Assembly (NCBI GenBank): GCA_022835595.1
Contig: BQUP01000007.1
Location: forward strand, 992,001 to 1,056,000
DNA length: 64,000 nt
Direction: 5' to 3'
DNA from: Cystobasidium ongulense
Taxonomy: Eukaryota > Basidiomycota > Cystobasidiomycetes > Cystobasidiales > Cystobasidiaceae
How positions within the stretch are numbered: position 1 is the first letter of the stretch; each line of letters begins with the position of its first letter. The position numbers were made by a program, and so were the translations under genes. This document shows, in pieces, positions 46,215 to 59,362 of the stretch. Under the pieces are notes generated by a model. It made no database searches. It was given only the letters and a program-made list of their open reading frames with translations, and was not told where the DNA came from.

Positions 46215-47712
46215 CTTTTCACCCTTCCCTCTGCACTATTTCAATAAAGCGAAAGATGGAAGATTCAGAAGTGAGAGGTTGGTAGAGATGCAACTTGTGC
46301 CAATCATTACTATTTCCCTTACAAGACTCCCCTTTTGCTGCATGTCAGACAAGAAGAGAATGTTTTCGCTTCCCTGTAAAGCCAAAGCCAAAAGGAATTT
46401 GAAGAGTATTCATTTTGGCCCTAGACCATGGGGATTGGCGATTCAATCAATAGTTTGTCGCCTTGCAGCAGAATGAACAACCGTAAAAGGCCTATGGAAT
46501 GCTGGAATGAAGAAATATCCTTGGCCTTTTTCTCGCTGATGATTAACACGGTGTTGAAAGAGTTGAAACGACGCGTAAAGTGCTCGATGACAGGAAAGAC
46601 GCGTCGAATGGGATGGATGAGCGTCTTGCCGTCGGTCACGCTATGTTGACTGGAAGCAGAGACTGCCAGACTGAAGGTGGTATGCTCTGCTATATCGCAA
46701 CGGGTTTGCGACTGGCTTGGTGAGCCTGCGTGGTGGTAAAGTAAAGTAGCATAGAAGACAGTCATCGGATCACGTAATCAGAAGGGTACACATCGAGACA
46801 GCGTATAGAATAGAGCAAGAGCAGGCAACGGAGAGGTGACTGTTGTTGGTAAGGGATGCATCGAGCGAGTGTTGCCGTCTTTAACCTGTGTGGAGTGCCG
46901 GCGAGTGCAGCCATAGATGAAGTGGTGGCGAACTGGCCTGGTGGATGAGTGAGTGAGTGTGCAGAGGGAGAGCGAGCGGACACGATCTACCGCAGACCCT
47001 GGTGTTGATGGAGTTATGCTTGCCTTGTGGGTCTCACCTGTCGCCGCTGGTGCGATATTCGGGTGACTCGCATTGGAGACTCGCGCGAGAAACATGGGCT
47101 TAGGTAGGGTATGGATGGGTGAGAAATAGTAATAACGAATGACAGGCAGGCAGGCTGGCTGGGAACAGGGGTGTGCTGGAATAGAATAGAGTAGAGTAGA
47201 TACACTACGCTCGCATACACTCCTGCGGTAGACTATAGCTACAGCTCGCAACCCAACATAAGCCCACTCGCTGGTCACAGAAGAGCGATAGAGGCAGCAG
47301 GACAGGCTACTCGCACCCTCCACACACACACAACACTCCAATGAGCTGGCCATAGAGGACTCGTGATTGTCAGCGTCGACTGGGCAAGCATGCCGTTCGT
47401 GTGGCCGGGGCAGCTCCCAAAAAAGACAGCAGAGAGCAGCGAGAGTGGGACAGCGGCGAGCAAGCACAAGAGCACGTCCAGCACCTCGACGGACGGCTCT
47501 GGGTCGACTGCAGCGTCGTCCTCGTGGTCGCCTGCCTCGTCGTCGTCCGACACGTCGTACGAGGGAGAAGAGCTGCTCGTCGCCGTTGCTTCTTCCTCAA
47601 AGCCCGGGTGAGCACACTTCTTCTTCTTCTTCTTCCTTCAACGCTTGCATGCCATCGATGGAGCAGGCTACGATGGACACCACAAGCTGACACACGCCCT
47701 ACTTGGAACGAC
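46215..47712. other. Divergent 1.5-kb upstream region of glycosidase and SKT5
   Basis: Both flanking genes start here, so both promoters lie in it. A 229-codon minus-strand frame (46778..47467) and a plus-strand Ser/Thr-rich frame (47363..47611) have no family support. The last 250 bp before SKT5 contain a CTT-repeat pyrimidine tract near 47615-47640. Confidence 0.45.
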
Positions 47713-50700
47713 ATGGCCGCCCCTCCTCCTCGCAGACCGCTGCCAGCAACCCCAAACACGCGAGTCGACCATGGTGATGGCAATGGCGACGGAGCCGGCA
47801 TGCCTTTCGAGCGAGGCGTGAATGGGGGTCGTCGCAGGCAGCACTTGGAAGGTGGGTAGCGTACTATGGATGCAGGCTACAACCGAGTGCGCGTGCTGAT
47901 CTAGTCTTTGCCGTCGTTGATTCTCTCGTTCTCGCTGCAACCGTGTCACCCTCGACATCCCATCGACACCACCACAACACCCTCTGGAAAGCAGCAGCCC
48001 ACGTCCATCCCGACCACAGACAGAGCGTGTTTGCAGACCTCTCCGTCGCTGCACACCACAGTAGTCCCAAGGCACACGCTCCTGGTTCCACCACCTCGCC
48101 GGAAACTCCGCTCGCCGAGTCGTCGCAAACATCGTCAACGTCAACGTCAGCAGCACCACGACACCACCACCTCCAACAACAGCAAACACGAAGCGACCTT
48201 CCTCCACTCCCATCAGACAGCTCGCATGCCAGTCCGCTGTCCTCGTACAACCGTCCTCCCTTGCCTGGCAGTCCGCCTGGCGCGCCCTTGTCGCTCTCGC
48301 CCCCGATGACACACGCAGCGACGCTGGACAACGACAACCACCACCTCTCGAGCAAGTCTGCCTCGGACGCCGCCGTGTCTGCGCAGATCATAGGCCTTGC
48401 TAACATGATAGTCTCGCCTGTCCCTCAGAGAGGACTGGAGATGGAGGCGTCCTCCATGCTTGGCCAGCAGCACCACCCTCGCTCAGAAACGCAGCAGCAG
48501 CAGCAGCAGCATCGGCATCGACATCGCGGTGATCTCGACAACGAGCAAGCGGCAGATCATGGCATGGCAGCTGCACGCAACCCATCGACCAGCAATGAAG
48601 CTCTGCCTCGTCCACAATCCTCATTCTCAATCATCGACGACCCCAACTCCGCAAGCAGGCGAAGAACATCCTCGTCACACAGACGCCAAGCATCAGACGA
48701 GAGTGACCCAAATTCAAACTCACCGCCAAAACCCAAGCTGAGAAACCTAGACACGTCAATGCTGGCTGCGAGAAGTAGAGTATCGTCGTTCTTTGGTGGA
48801 TTGTCGGATAGTCTGGGGAGTGCTGGACGTCAGAGTCAGTCACAACAACCACCAGAGACACATCAACGACAGCAGCAGCAGCAGCAAAACAGCACAAGTG
48901 GGCAGCAGTACGCCAGCTCTTCAAATGTATCCCAGAACAATCACGCTCCGCAAATCAGATATGATTATGCTCCTACAAATCCCCAATCGATACCCTCTCG
49001 ACAAGCTTCTCCACAGCCACGCCCGTCATCCTCCTACCCTTCGACTTCGCACATGCAGCCTCCCCCTTCCTCAGCTGCACAAACGCGCTCCCTGAGTCAG
49101 CCTCTGCAGCATCAACAACAGATTCCTCAATATGCCATACCTCAACAGCATGCTCAACAGCCTTCGATATCCTCTACCGCCACTGGATCGTCGTCCAACT
49201 TGCAACCTCGCAGCTCGTTCTACGGCCTTGATGCTCATCTGCCACAGCAAGGCGGAGCCGGAGACGAGCCACAACAAGCTCAACGATGGAGAGGCGAAAG
49301 AAGAGCCTCCCCTTCGACTATCGGGTCCAACTCTCGACCTGCTTCTCGTTCGGTTCCACGCTCATCCGAAACGGGTCACTACCCAAGCCCTTCATTAGGG
49401 GGATCTTCATCTATAGGAGGATACACAGGCTCAAACGAAGGCGCGCCACGCAGAAGAGTGGCTTCCTGGGCTACTAGATCCAATACTTCGTCCGTATATG
49501 GACTGAGCATGACTGCTCCTCAATTGGCATCTTCTATCTCTGGAGATTTACCCTCTGCACCCTCGGTTGCTCATCTCACTCAAGCTCATCTTAGACCTGG
49601 ACAAGGTGTCTCTTTACTTTCCCATCAAAAAACGTTAGACATGTATAGAGCGAATGTCAAGAAAACGAATGACCCTGAAGTTACTTTTGAATTGGCTCAG
49701 TTCATGCTGGGATTAGCTAAGGAAATGGCTATCCAGGAGATATCCTCACATTCTTCTCATCTAGGTGGTCCTCCTGCAGCTCCTGGTATGAATGGAATCT
49801 CGGATGAGAACTTATTGGCTAGTCTGAATGGTCATCATCATCATCATCATCATCAGGACGGTGATTCTTCCCCTTCACCCGACCCTTCAATTAGCTTCCA
49901 CTCTAGATCCTCTGGATCTTCGGGCGATTTGGCTTCTGCTGCTACTGGATTAGCTGCTAATGGACGAGCCGTATCCTCCCAAGGTACATCGTCTCATCCT
50001 TTCAATCCAAACAATGCAGGATCGCAAAAGAGAAGAGGATCACATTCGCCTTCGCCTAGTATGTCAACTACTAGACTTGGCGCTACTGGGATAATCAGAA
50101 CTGGTTCACCTACCTCTGCTGGCGGAGCTAGTGTGAATGACAGGAAAGCACTCGTTGCTGAAGCTGTATCCCTTCTCAAGAGAAGTGCAGATAGAGGCCA
50201 TATTGCTTCTCAATTCTTCTTGGCTGATATATATGCAAATGGCGGAATGGAAAGTCAGAAATCAAATAGAGCCTCGATATATGCTTTAATTCCTGGCAAT
50301 TCTTTACATGGTAATACACAAGGAGGAGGAGGATCTGGATCTGGAAATGTCTCTCCTATGGAAACGAAGATGAACCCTTCACCTACTGGATCAGCAGCTT
50401 CTCTTACTGCACCTCCATTCTTCAACACTGCTTCATCCTCTTTAAATCCATCAGCCAGTCAACAGCAACAACAACAAAAACCAGATTTTGATAAAGCATT
50501 ACCTTTATTCATAGCAGCTGCTAAACATGGACATGCACCATCTTGTTTCAGAGCAGGAGAATGTTTTGAAAATGGGTGGGGATGTAGGAAAGATTCTAAT
50601 AAAGCAGTTCAATTTTACCGTAAATCTGCTGCTAGTAGTTTCCCTGAAGCCATGTATAGACTTGGAATGGCTGAATTAAATGGTGAATTAGGATTGAAAG

Positions 50701-51876
50701 ATCGTCAGAAGGAAGGATTCAAATGGGTAAAACAAGTAGCTGCTCTAGCTGAATCTAATAACGAAAATGCCAACACCTCGAATTCTGGTCAAGATGGTCT
50801 GAATGCTTTCTCATCCTCTCCATCGGGTCTCATCGGACTATCTGAAGACCATGATGTGAACGGATCGAATAATCAAGGGACTAGATTATGTACAGTTCAA
50901 GCATTACACGAATTAGCTTTATTACATGAAAGAGGTATTGATAATGTAGTCTTTGTCGATAATGAATATGCAGCAGAATTGTTAGCTAGAGCTTCGGAAT
51001 TAGGTTACGCTCCTTCTGCTTATAAATTGGGCGAATGTTATGAATATGGTAGAATGGGATGCCCCCAGGATGCTGCTCTTTCTATTCATTATTACAGTAA
51101 GCTTCTTTGGCCCCCTGTTTTTACCCTCTTTTTCAGGACTCTATGAAGACCGGTTCGTGCTGATCCTGTTTTCACCTGTTTTCTCTTCATTCCATCTTGC
51201 AGACATCGCAGCACAACAGAATCATAGAGAAGCTTGCTTTGCTTTGACAGCTTGGTATCTTGTTGGATCACCTGGAGTTCTACCACAGTCCGATACAGAA
51301 GCGTACCTTTGGGCAAAGAAAGCTGCAGAGCAAGGCTTAGCGAAAGCAGAATATGCTGTAGGGTGAGTGGTCGTTTCTTTTTGTGACTGCTATTCTAAAC
51401 TTAAAGATCCCGATTGACCTAGTTATGCTGTTAATGTGAACAGATACTTTACCGAAGTTGGCATTGGTTGCATTAAGGATGAGCGTGATGCTATTCATTG
51501 GTTCCGTAAAGCAGCCGAGCATGGCGATAAAAGAGCAATCACCCGATTACGCACATTAGGAGTGAATACCGACAATTTAGCTCAACCACCTACTTCCCCT
51601 CGCGACGCGAAGACATCAACTGGTAGAAAAGGTTACAGAATCTCATCTGCGAATGTGAAGCCGGTTACCGGGCATATAGCTGCTGGTACGCCAGATCAAG
51701 CTCGTCCGTCCGAAGGAGTGAATGGGAAAGAAAACAAGAGACGCTCGAGAAGGAATACACTTCCTGGTCTTATGGGCATGACTAATAAGGAAGAAAGACC
51801 TCCGTTACCTGATGGTGCTCAACAACAGCAGGCTGCAAACGGCAAGAAAGGAGATGGCGATTGTATCATTAGCTAG
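47713..51876 (+). CDS. SKT5: Chitin synthase activator, Skt5/Chs4 family (Sel1 repeats, CaaX tail)
   Basis: Activates and localises chitin synthase. Start at ATG 47713 (MAAPPPRRPLPATPNT) in a short first exon ending at 47851; the second exon follows a GT intron whose acceptor is either 47903 or 47988, both in phase. A long N-terminal half is disordered, rich in Gln, Ser, Pro and His, including an HHHHHHHH run. The Sel1-like repeat block begins around FELAQFMLGLAKEMA and KALVAEAVSLLKRSADRGHIASQFFLADIYANGG. It continues with FIAAAKHGHAPSCFRAGECFENGWGC, ALHELALLHERGI, AEQGLAKAEYAVG and WFRKAAEHGDKRAI, the last two in exons after introns at about 51097 and 51364. The protein ends GDGDCIIS, a CaaX box predicting farnesylation, as in yeast Chs4. 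The tail before it is basic and Ser-rich. Confidence 0.88.
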
Positions 51877-53155
51877 TTGCAGACTAGACTGTGAAAAGAC
51901 ACCTTTACGACCTCTCTCGACACTCATTCCCAGCCCTCCGACGCGCACACGACGCATGAAACCGAACCCGAATTTTCCCACCCTATCAAACACAAAAGCT
52001 ACACGTTCCCCCACCTCATTTGACTTTGGGTAAAACGAAAATCAGTATGTATGGACAATCGCAAAACATGAACTACAGCATTGATTATATCAAGCCTCCT
52101 TCCCTTGGGCTTTAATATTCTCCCCTCCCTCTTAGCAAATGAACAGTATGCAGAAATCACTCTGTGGAAACAATTGTAATAAAAGGGCATTGTTCTCCGG
52201 CAGGAGCTGGAAGACAGTCACAAAAGCATTGGTCCTACTCCGCCAAACGCACTATCATAACTACACGCAGAAAGTCGCACACTCGTTTCTACATCTTCCG
52301 CTTCACATAGCGTGTGCCAGTACCCTGACACCAGGTTCACAAGCCTCTATCGCATAGTCACAAGTTCGCTACCGAGGTATCAAGTGGTTACATTGGAAGG
52401 TCACTATAGCTCAGGCATGAGCATCCAAGCATCGACGGTTATCAATGTTATGTGGAGTTCTTACGAGCCGTCGAGGCAAGGTTTCACCCTTCAACGGCTG
52501 ATTAGACTAGCTTATTCTGTCTTCCTTTACCTGATTCTACTCTAAGTGATAATGACTGCAGGGATCCATGCTGCTCCCTCCGTCCTCACTTGTGTTTATA
52601 AATTTACCTACTCTCCTTCCCTATCGTCGCCTGTAGATGGCCTGCAGTCGGGCATGTGATTAGACCAGTAAAACAGCGATAGGCAATGCATAGACGGAGC
52701 GTGAGGGTTGTCTTTGAGCTGTCATGCTCTTGCCCGTGTCCTGCCGCGCGTAGTCTATGTCCGTGGTACATCCGCCAGCTCACCAGGACACCTCTCAGGC
52801 TACATGCATTGCACCAGAGTGAGCTTTTCGAGCAGCAAGCTGGGGAGATGCACTGCGTGATGTATTCTGCATGTCGTCAGCCCACAATGGACGCCTGTTG
52901 GCTGTCTCGTCCTTGCTGCCTCTCGTCTGCCATCCACTCACTCACTCTGCCGCGGTTTTGATTGGAAGACAAGACGGCCTTTCTTTGTCGATTTGAATTC
53001 AATTCAAGCTGGTGGACGGCCTTCTTTTCCATTCCACACCGTCAACCTCGCATCAGCAGCAAGCAAGCACGCAAGCACGCACGCCTCGACAGAGCCGCAG
53101 AGTGCACGCCAGCTCGCTCTTTCCCTGTCCATCCACCTCACTCCGCGCCTCGACA
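51877..53155. other. Intergenic, no gene seen
   Basis: 1.3 kb between tandem plus-strand genes. Short unsupported frames only. The last 150 bp before QCR2 carry CAAG/CACG-type short repeats (GCAAGCACGCAAGCACG) in the likely 5' leader. Confidence 0.45.
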
Positions 53156-54907
53156 ATGTCCCTCCGGACGCTCAGCAGCAGCTCAAAGAAGCTCGCAGGC
53201 GGCTGCTCTTCGACGATAGCAGCTAGAGCAGCAGCAGCCAGGACATATGCATCCTCTGCAGCCTCGTCCAACGTCAATGCCGCCGACTACACCGTCTCGT
53301 CCGCTTCAGGCGTAAAGATCGCATCGCTCGACGACGGCAGCCCAACGTCGGCCATCACCGTCGCCATCAAGGCGGGTCCGAGATACGAGCCTGCGCCTGG
53401 TCTCGCTCATGTCTTGAAGAACTTTGTGTTCAAGGTGGGACCACCTTCAGCATCACCTGCTCCTGGCTGCCGAGCCCGACTCGCTGCCTGCTTTCCCGAC
53501 CTGCTGCTGCTGCTGCCAACAGCAAAGTGCAATCTTGCAATTTGCAGGCGGCGAGCGAGTGCTCAGGGAGGAGCAAGGGCCAAGGTCGAGCAGGAAATCA
53601 TCAATAGCTACTAATGCACACGGTCTATCATTCACAGAGCACTGCAAAACGATCAGCCCTCCGCTTAACCCGCGAAGTCGAACTCCTCGGAGGCATCCTC
53701 TCGTCGAGCTTGTCCCGCGAGCACCTTTTCCTCACCGCAGAGTTCCTTCGCGGAGACGAGTGAGTGGAACAAGGCAGCATACATCCACTGCGGAATAGGT
53801 CTCCTGATGTGATATTTCGTCGTCTCTTGCAGACCATACTTTGCCGAACTCCTCGGAGATGTCCTCACCCAGAGCTCCTTCAAGCCCCATGAATACAACG
53901 AGGAAGTCATCGCTTCCGTCGCTGGAGAATATGAACTTGCTGCCTCAAACCCCCGCGTCCTCGCTATGGATCTCGCACACCAGCTAGCCTTCCGACGAGG
54001 ACTCGGCAATTCCCTCTTCGCCTCTCCATATGTCGAGGTCGATGTCCGCTCCGCCGTCGCATTCGGACGCTCAAGCTTTGCCAACACTGATGGTTTAGCC
54101 GTCCTCGCAACAGGAGGCTTGTCCCAAAAGACCCTCTCGGATCTAGTCGGTCAATTCTACGTCGGCTCAACAAGCTCCGCCTCTTCTTCTTCACCCGCTG
54201 CCGTTCAACCAGGCGGCAAATCCGCATACTATGGAGGAGAGATGAGAATCCCAGCTACTGGTCACGGACACAGTGAAGTAGGACATTTAGTAGTTGCCTT
54301 CCAAGGAGCATCACATTCTTCACCTGAATTTGCCGTCTTGAAAGCATTATTAGGAGGAGAAGCAGCTACGAAATGGGGCACTGGTACACAACCATTTGCT
54401 AAATTATCGTCAAATGTCTCGTCTGGTCTACCCGCTGTTAGATCTTTCAATTTAGCATATTCTGATTCTGGTCTGTTCGGATTCACTGTTGATGCCAAGA
54501 CGGATAAGATTGCTGGATTGGCTAAGGAAGCTGTTGCTGCTATCAAGAATATCGCAGACAAGGGCGCTAGTGACGAAGAGTTCAAGAGAGCTATCGCCAG
54601 AGCCAAGTTTGAAGCTGCTGGTGCTTTAGAAGGACGAGTCACCAAGCAGGAAGTTATTGGAGCGCAGGTGCGTTGAACATCTGAGATTGTTGTTGAGTTG
54701 GTCGACAACAATGCTAACGGCATTCTTTACCTGCAGATTCTCGAATCTGGCAACTTTTACTCGCTCGCTGATGCCTTCAAGGCCATTGAGGGTGTCACCG
54801 CCAGCAAAGTCCAAGAAGCAGCAAAAGCAGCCCTCAAGTCGAAGCCTACTACTGTTTCAGTTGGGGACGCGCACAAACTTCCTTACTCTGATGAGTTGGG
54901 TCTGTAG
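53156..54907 (+). CDS. QCR2: Ubiquinol-cytochrome c reductase core subunit 2
   Basis: Non-catalytic M16-peptidase-fold core protein of mitochondrial complex III (inner membrane, matrix side). Start ATG 53156 gives an Arg/Ser/Ala-rich, acid-free mitochondrial presequence. Then VSSASGVKIASLDDGSPTSAITVAIKAGPRYEP, APGLAHVLKNFVFK, and after an intron of about 200 nt (with a CTG-repeat tract) STAKRSALRLTREVELLGG, LFLTAEFLRGDD and PYFAELLGDVLTQSSFKPHEYNEEV. The usual HxxEH zinc site is replaced (GLAHVLKNF), as expected for Qcr2 rather than a processing peptidase. The second M16 half (HSEVGHLVVAFQG, GLFGFTVDAK) follows; the last exon ends SDELGL. Four exons. The longest open frame from 53012 starts before the presequence and is not used. 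Confidence 0.88.
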
Positions 54908-55420
54908 GGGGCAGATGAAGCGTAGTGATTAGATAGCTAGACTCTTTTCTCCTGAAACACTCGGGGGGACGATGTTGTCCAAAAGGAGGAGGTTGTTCTT
55001 TGATGGAATGAACAGGTCCTTTTGATTCACTTTGCTCGGGAATAGACATGGCTCGCTGACCATCTACACCTGGTTACCCTGGTCACCCTTGTCATGTATC
55101 GTGTGTGTGATGGATGCTATAGAGGGGTCCCTTGTGCCCTATGTTACACTGATGGCTTGCAGACAGCAGGTAGTCTCATTACTACTTGACTACTACCATG
55201 CTCTATGCTATTACAAATGGCTGCTAACAGTGAGTAGGATTCATGTCATTGTCTTCTTCGATGATGTCCATGCGGGCGATTGTCGTCATTCCGATGCGAC
55301 GCGATGATCGAGGAAATAAATGGAGGGATGGACACAGAGACCTTTTCATTGCTCTTCTCTCTCTCTCTTCTCTTTACATACATCCCAAGTAACAAACCAC
55401 AACTACAACTAACATCCACA
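54908..55420. other. Intergenic, no gene seen
   Basis: About 510 bp. A pyrimidine-rich run (CTCTCTCTCTC) at about 55355-55372 lies 50 bp before the next ATG, a common promoter feature in filamentous fungi. Confidence 0.5.
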
Positions 55421-56737
55421 ATGTCCAACCAACAACAAGACTACTCGTCATCAACAGGAACAGGCGGCAGAGTCAACCCAAACCTCCCAGACTCGTACAA
55501 TCCCGTCATGGACCAGAGAAACTTCAACGCTCCTGCACACAACCTCGACACCCAGCAGCAGGAGCAAGTCGCCGAACTCGCTGAAGCCTCGTCTGGCCAC
55601 ATCCACGCTGGAAACAACATTGCTGGCGGACACTTTGGCTCTGGTGCGTCCATCCAGCTCTGGGTTACGTCACATGGACGGCGTGACTGATTGACTGCAT
55701 GCCATGCACACAGCTAACACTCCCACAGGCTCATCCAACAGCAACAACAACACATCCAGCCTGGCTGACACTCTCAGCTCGACGGGCGGACAGCAAAGAG
55801 GCAACCTCGGAAAGTACGAGTACTCTGAGAACCAGCTCGACGAGCCACGCGATAATGTAAGAGGAAGCGTGAGTGGTTGCAGTCCACTATACTCTATCCT
55901 GACAGCACCCTCTGACACTCTCCGTGTCCCAATCTATCACACCCCCTCTTCCCGTGCCCAACGCCACCATTATCGATTGCATCATCCCTCCCTCTCCCCG
56001 CCTTTCCCGTATTCCATACACAATTATACCTTTTCGATGAATAATGCACACTGCAAAACAGTCTGGAACTGGTCACTCTTCAGGACTTGGCAGAAGCGAT
56101 CACTCGAGCGGTCTCTCTGGAACCGGCCATGGAACTCACCAGGTGCGTCATCCTCAAATTCACATTTCATACAGTCAATATATACTGATGATTTCTTTGA
56201 TATCCGCAGGCTGCTGGTGCAGGCGTCGGAGGTGGCCTCGCTGCTACTGCCGCCCAACAAGGTCTAGGCAGCACGGGCCGAGGAAACGAGCGCTCTATTG
56301 AAGATCAGCGACTCGGCGGACTCGTCGGCGACAGCAGCTACAACGACAGCAACAGCCGCAGTGGAGCAGGTCTTGGTGCCGGAGCTGGTGCAGCTGGTCT
56401 AGCTGGTGCTAGCGCTGTAGGCACCGGAGCTGGAGCCGGACACACTGGCCAAGGCAACACGATGCGCGAGGCCATGTCGGATTCTCAGGGACACAGCTCT
56501 CGAAGCAGCGGTGGTTTAGGATCATCCGGCGCCATGGGTGCGGGTGCTGCTGGAGCCGCCGGAGCCGCTGGACTCAGTGCAGGACAGCGAGACCCATCAG
56601 GTCACGGTGCAGGTGCAGGTGAAAAGGGACTCTTGGCTCAACCTCAATACGAGACTGGTCTCACCAGCGAATTGGAACGCAGAGCTCAAAAGGCTGGTAC
56701 ACACGCTGCTGGCTTTGGTACTCACGGAAACGAGTAA
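55421..56737 (+). CDS. Gly/Ser/Ala-rich hydrophilic protein of unknown function
   Basis: Not recognised as a named family. Four exons: 55421 to about 55643, about 55730 to 55869, about 56062 to 56140, and about 56211 to 56737, with frames joining through GSSNSNNN, SGTGHSS and AAGAGVG. Roughly 320 residues, no signal peptide, few hydrophobic residues except Ala/Gly runs (AGAGAAGLAGASAVGTGAGAG; GAAGAAGAAGLSAG). Starts MSNQQQDYSSSTG and ends AAGFGTHGNE; a Q/H/E-rich block (QQQEQVAELAEASSGHIHAG) comes early. Composition resembles fungal stress- or desiccation-related disordered proteins, but that is only composition. A short sequence element with GTGHSSG/SGLSGTGHG repeats occurs in exon 3. Confidence 0.65.
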
Positions 56738-56970
56738 TCTGATAGTCTGGACATATATAAAGGCAGAAGTCACTTTGAAACAAGAATAGTCTTGTTCTCT
56801 TTCCTTTTTGTCACCCAATCCTTTTTCATGCTGTAGCATATTCTCTAGTAGTTGAAGCGAAATGCGAATGCTTTTACCGCACGCTCTTTACTATTCGAAG
56901 ACTGAATGAATGTCCTTCCTTACACCCTGCTCTCCTCCAACTGCACGTGCATTGAAGTCTACACTCCAAC

Positions 56971-58809
56971 ATGAGCGCAGAGACTGCGACTGCAAAGCGA
57001 GTCACTCGCACACTGCGAGCAAGTCCTACCAAGGAGCGCACACCTATCCCGCGCGAAGATGTCGAGAACATGAGCGCCGTCACGCTGGCTGCGCTGGGAA
57101 TGTCGTCAACATCGACAAACAAGCAGCAGCAGCGAGATGTGCATCCTGCTGCTACGACACCGCAAGCGAGCGATAGAGCGTACAAGCGCATGTCAAAGAC
57201 GAGCAGTGAGATGTATGCTACTCCTCCGTCTACTGTCATGCCTGTCAAGAGCCGGACCGTCAGCTCGAGCGCGCATGTGAGCGGCAACAACAACAACGCC
57301 ATACACAACAGCAGCAGCGGCAGGACACGCGATAGGACGACTACATCTTCATCCATTGCATCTTCAGACGCGCTTCATGGCCAGAGTCATGCTCAGGCTC
57401 CCCTCACTGCAATCCGTCGACCTGCGCCTCAATCGCATCAAAACACGACTCCAGCAGGCTCGAGGAGCGCCTCTTCATCCAACAATACTCTATCAGCAGG
57501 CAGAGCCGTGTCTGGAAGTATGAAAGCTTCTCCTAGTTCAATGAGGCTCAGTACGAGTGGGAGCAACAGTGCTGTTCGAAGTAGGAAAACAAGCAATAAT
57601 AGTAGTATTGCAGTGTCGAACAATAACAACCATAATACACGCGATACACCAACTTCTACACGCTCAAGAGCACCATCACCAGACGCGTCTAGGCATCTTC
57701 AACGTGAAGAAGAAGAGCAGCAGGATAAAGTGACAAGAGAGAAAGGAGTATTCGTAACTCAAGAAGAGTATTCTTCCCTTGTTGATCTACTCTCAGCTAA
57801 AGATGAACAAATAACATCACTTAAAGATCAAGTTGATGAGCATCGTAAAGAATTATTTGGATTAAAAGAACGTAATAATAAATTACAAAAGGAGAAGGAA
57901 GTATTGATGATTGAAAAGAAAGATTTATTCAAGATTGCTACATCTTCATCTAATAGTGGCAGTACTGTTAAAGATGGAAACAATAATAGCCCCTCACAAA
58001 GTGAAGATGGAAGTATCTCTAAAAAAGAGTATGAATCTTTCAAGAAACAATATGAAATGCAGGAAAATCTACTCGAAGGTTTTCAGAGGGAGAATGAGAA
58101 AGCTACTATTGAGCTCGAGGCTTTGAAGAAGAGGTGTGTCTGGCTTATTTCGGAAGTGCTTTGGTATTGGATGGGATGACGTGCTGACTTTACTTGACTA
58201 CCGTCCGTTCACCATAATGCTCCTGCCCTGTCTGTTCTACACATTTCCTCTTTGACCCAACTCGGCAACCCGTAATCTTGCTTACGAACCCTCCTGCATG
58301 TTCCTTGCCTAATCCAAAGGGATAAATATCTCACTGAACAACTCAAGAAGATCTACGGCCCTAGTTTCTCAGTCGATAATGAGTTCAATCCAAATACACC
58401 TGAACAAGGTGGTGGTCCTTCAAAGCGCTTCCCGAGCACTCTACTAGGCAATGGACATGGACATGGACATGGTTCTCCCTTGAATGGCGGCATGTTCATT
58501 GGGGAAAAACAGCGTCGAAGGAGTGGATTTGGTTTATTACCGATTTCATCGAAACCACCACCACTGAATGGGGAAGATGACGATGGTGTAACTCAAGCTG
58601 AAGATGGAGACAGTAATAATGTCAAAGAGGAGAGAAAGAGGAATACGGAAGTCGAACCTGCTATTCTCATGGAACAAATCGTCAGTGTCCAGTCACTCCT
58701 GGAGAGGTTTGAGAAACGCTTATTGGTGAGGGAGAGTGAATTGATTAAAAAGGAGCGAGAAGCGGTGGAACAGATGGAGAGATTGCAGATTGTCGTAGCG
58801 GCGGTCTGA
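56971..58809 (+). CDS. Coiled-coil protein, unknown function
   Basis: Not assigned. Two exons: 56971..58133 and 58319..58809 (intron 185 nt; AG + G rebuilds an Arg codon before DKYLTEQL). About 550 residues. The first 270 are basic, Ser/Thr/Asn-rich and disordered, with several S/T-P sites (RASPTKERTPIPRED, RAPSPDAS). Residues about 275-400 form strong coiled coil (EEYSSLVDLLSAKDEQITSLKDQV, HRKELFGLKERNNKLQKEKE, KKQYEMQENLLEGFQRENEK), and a second coil closes the protein (LLERFEKRLLVRESELIKKEREAVEQMERLQ). A GHGHGHG run lies between. The layout resembles cytoskeleton- or spindle-pole-associated fungal proteins, but no domain decides this. Confidence 0.65.
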
Positions 58810-59362
58810 GGGGAAGGACAAGGATGCTAGGAAGTGAGCTTAATGTCAGTCTGGAGCTGTGCTGTGCAGTGCAATGGGTGAGTATTTATTGGTATACAGT
58901 TGGTTAGTGGTAGTAGTCGAGGTACACAGCCTTTCAAACAAGCTGGTGTTGTCGATAGTCTTGACTTTTTACTTGACGACCTAATGAACGAACACGAGTG
59001 CAACGACACAAGAGTACAACGATGGCTGGGCCTGAAATGGAGAGGTACAAGAAGAATGAAGAATGAAAGTGTCCTGGAGGAACGCTGCACGTGACTTGGC
59101 TGCTTTACACGACGGTGGCGGCCATCCATGCAGGACAACGGTGTATGCGAGAACAAGAGCGAGGGAAGCGTGGATGATGGATGACGAGGGTGGCCTTCGT
59201 TGGTGGACTGGATCGCGTCACTCGCCCCCATCCAGCCAGTCCTGTCGTCTTCCTGCTCCAAGCTGCCTGATTGCAGCCCTGCTTCCCTCCAACAACAGCG
59301 ACGACGACCGACAGAGCAGAGCATCACCAGCACCGTCCAGAACAGCATCACAGTCACTCACA
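58810..59362. other. DMC1 upstream region
   Basis: About 550 bp before the DMC1 ATG. No gene seen. No meiotic promoter motif recognised with confidence. Confidence 0.4.

Noticed and set aside
46778-47467. 229-codon minus-strand open frame.
   Set aside because: Lies in a divergent promoter region, has no domain or codon pattern of a gene, and overlaps repetitive short words.
47943-47945. Taking 47943 as the start of SKT5.
   Set aside because: The codon there is GTG. An in-phase upstream exon with ATG 47713 and a Pro-rich family-like start explains the N-terminus better.
53012-53155. Upstream start for QCR2.
   Set aside because: ATG 53156 gives a typical mitochondrial presequence; the longer frame would bury it.
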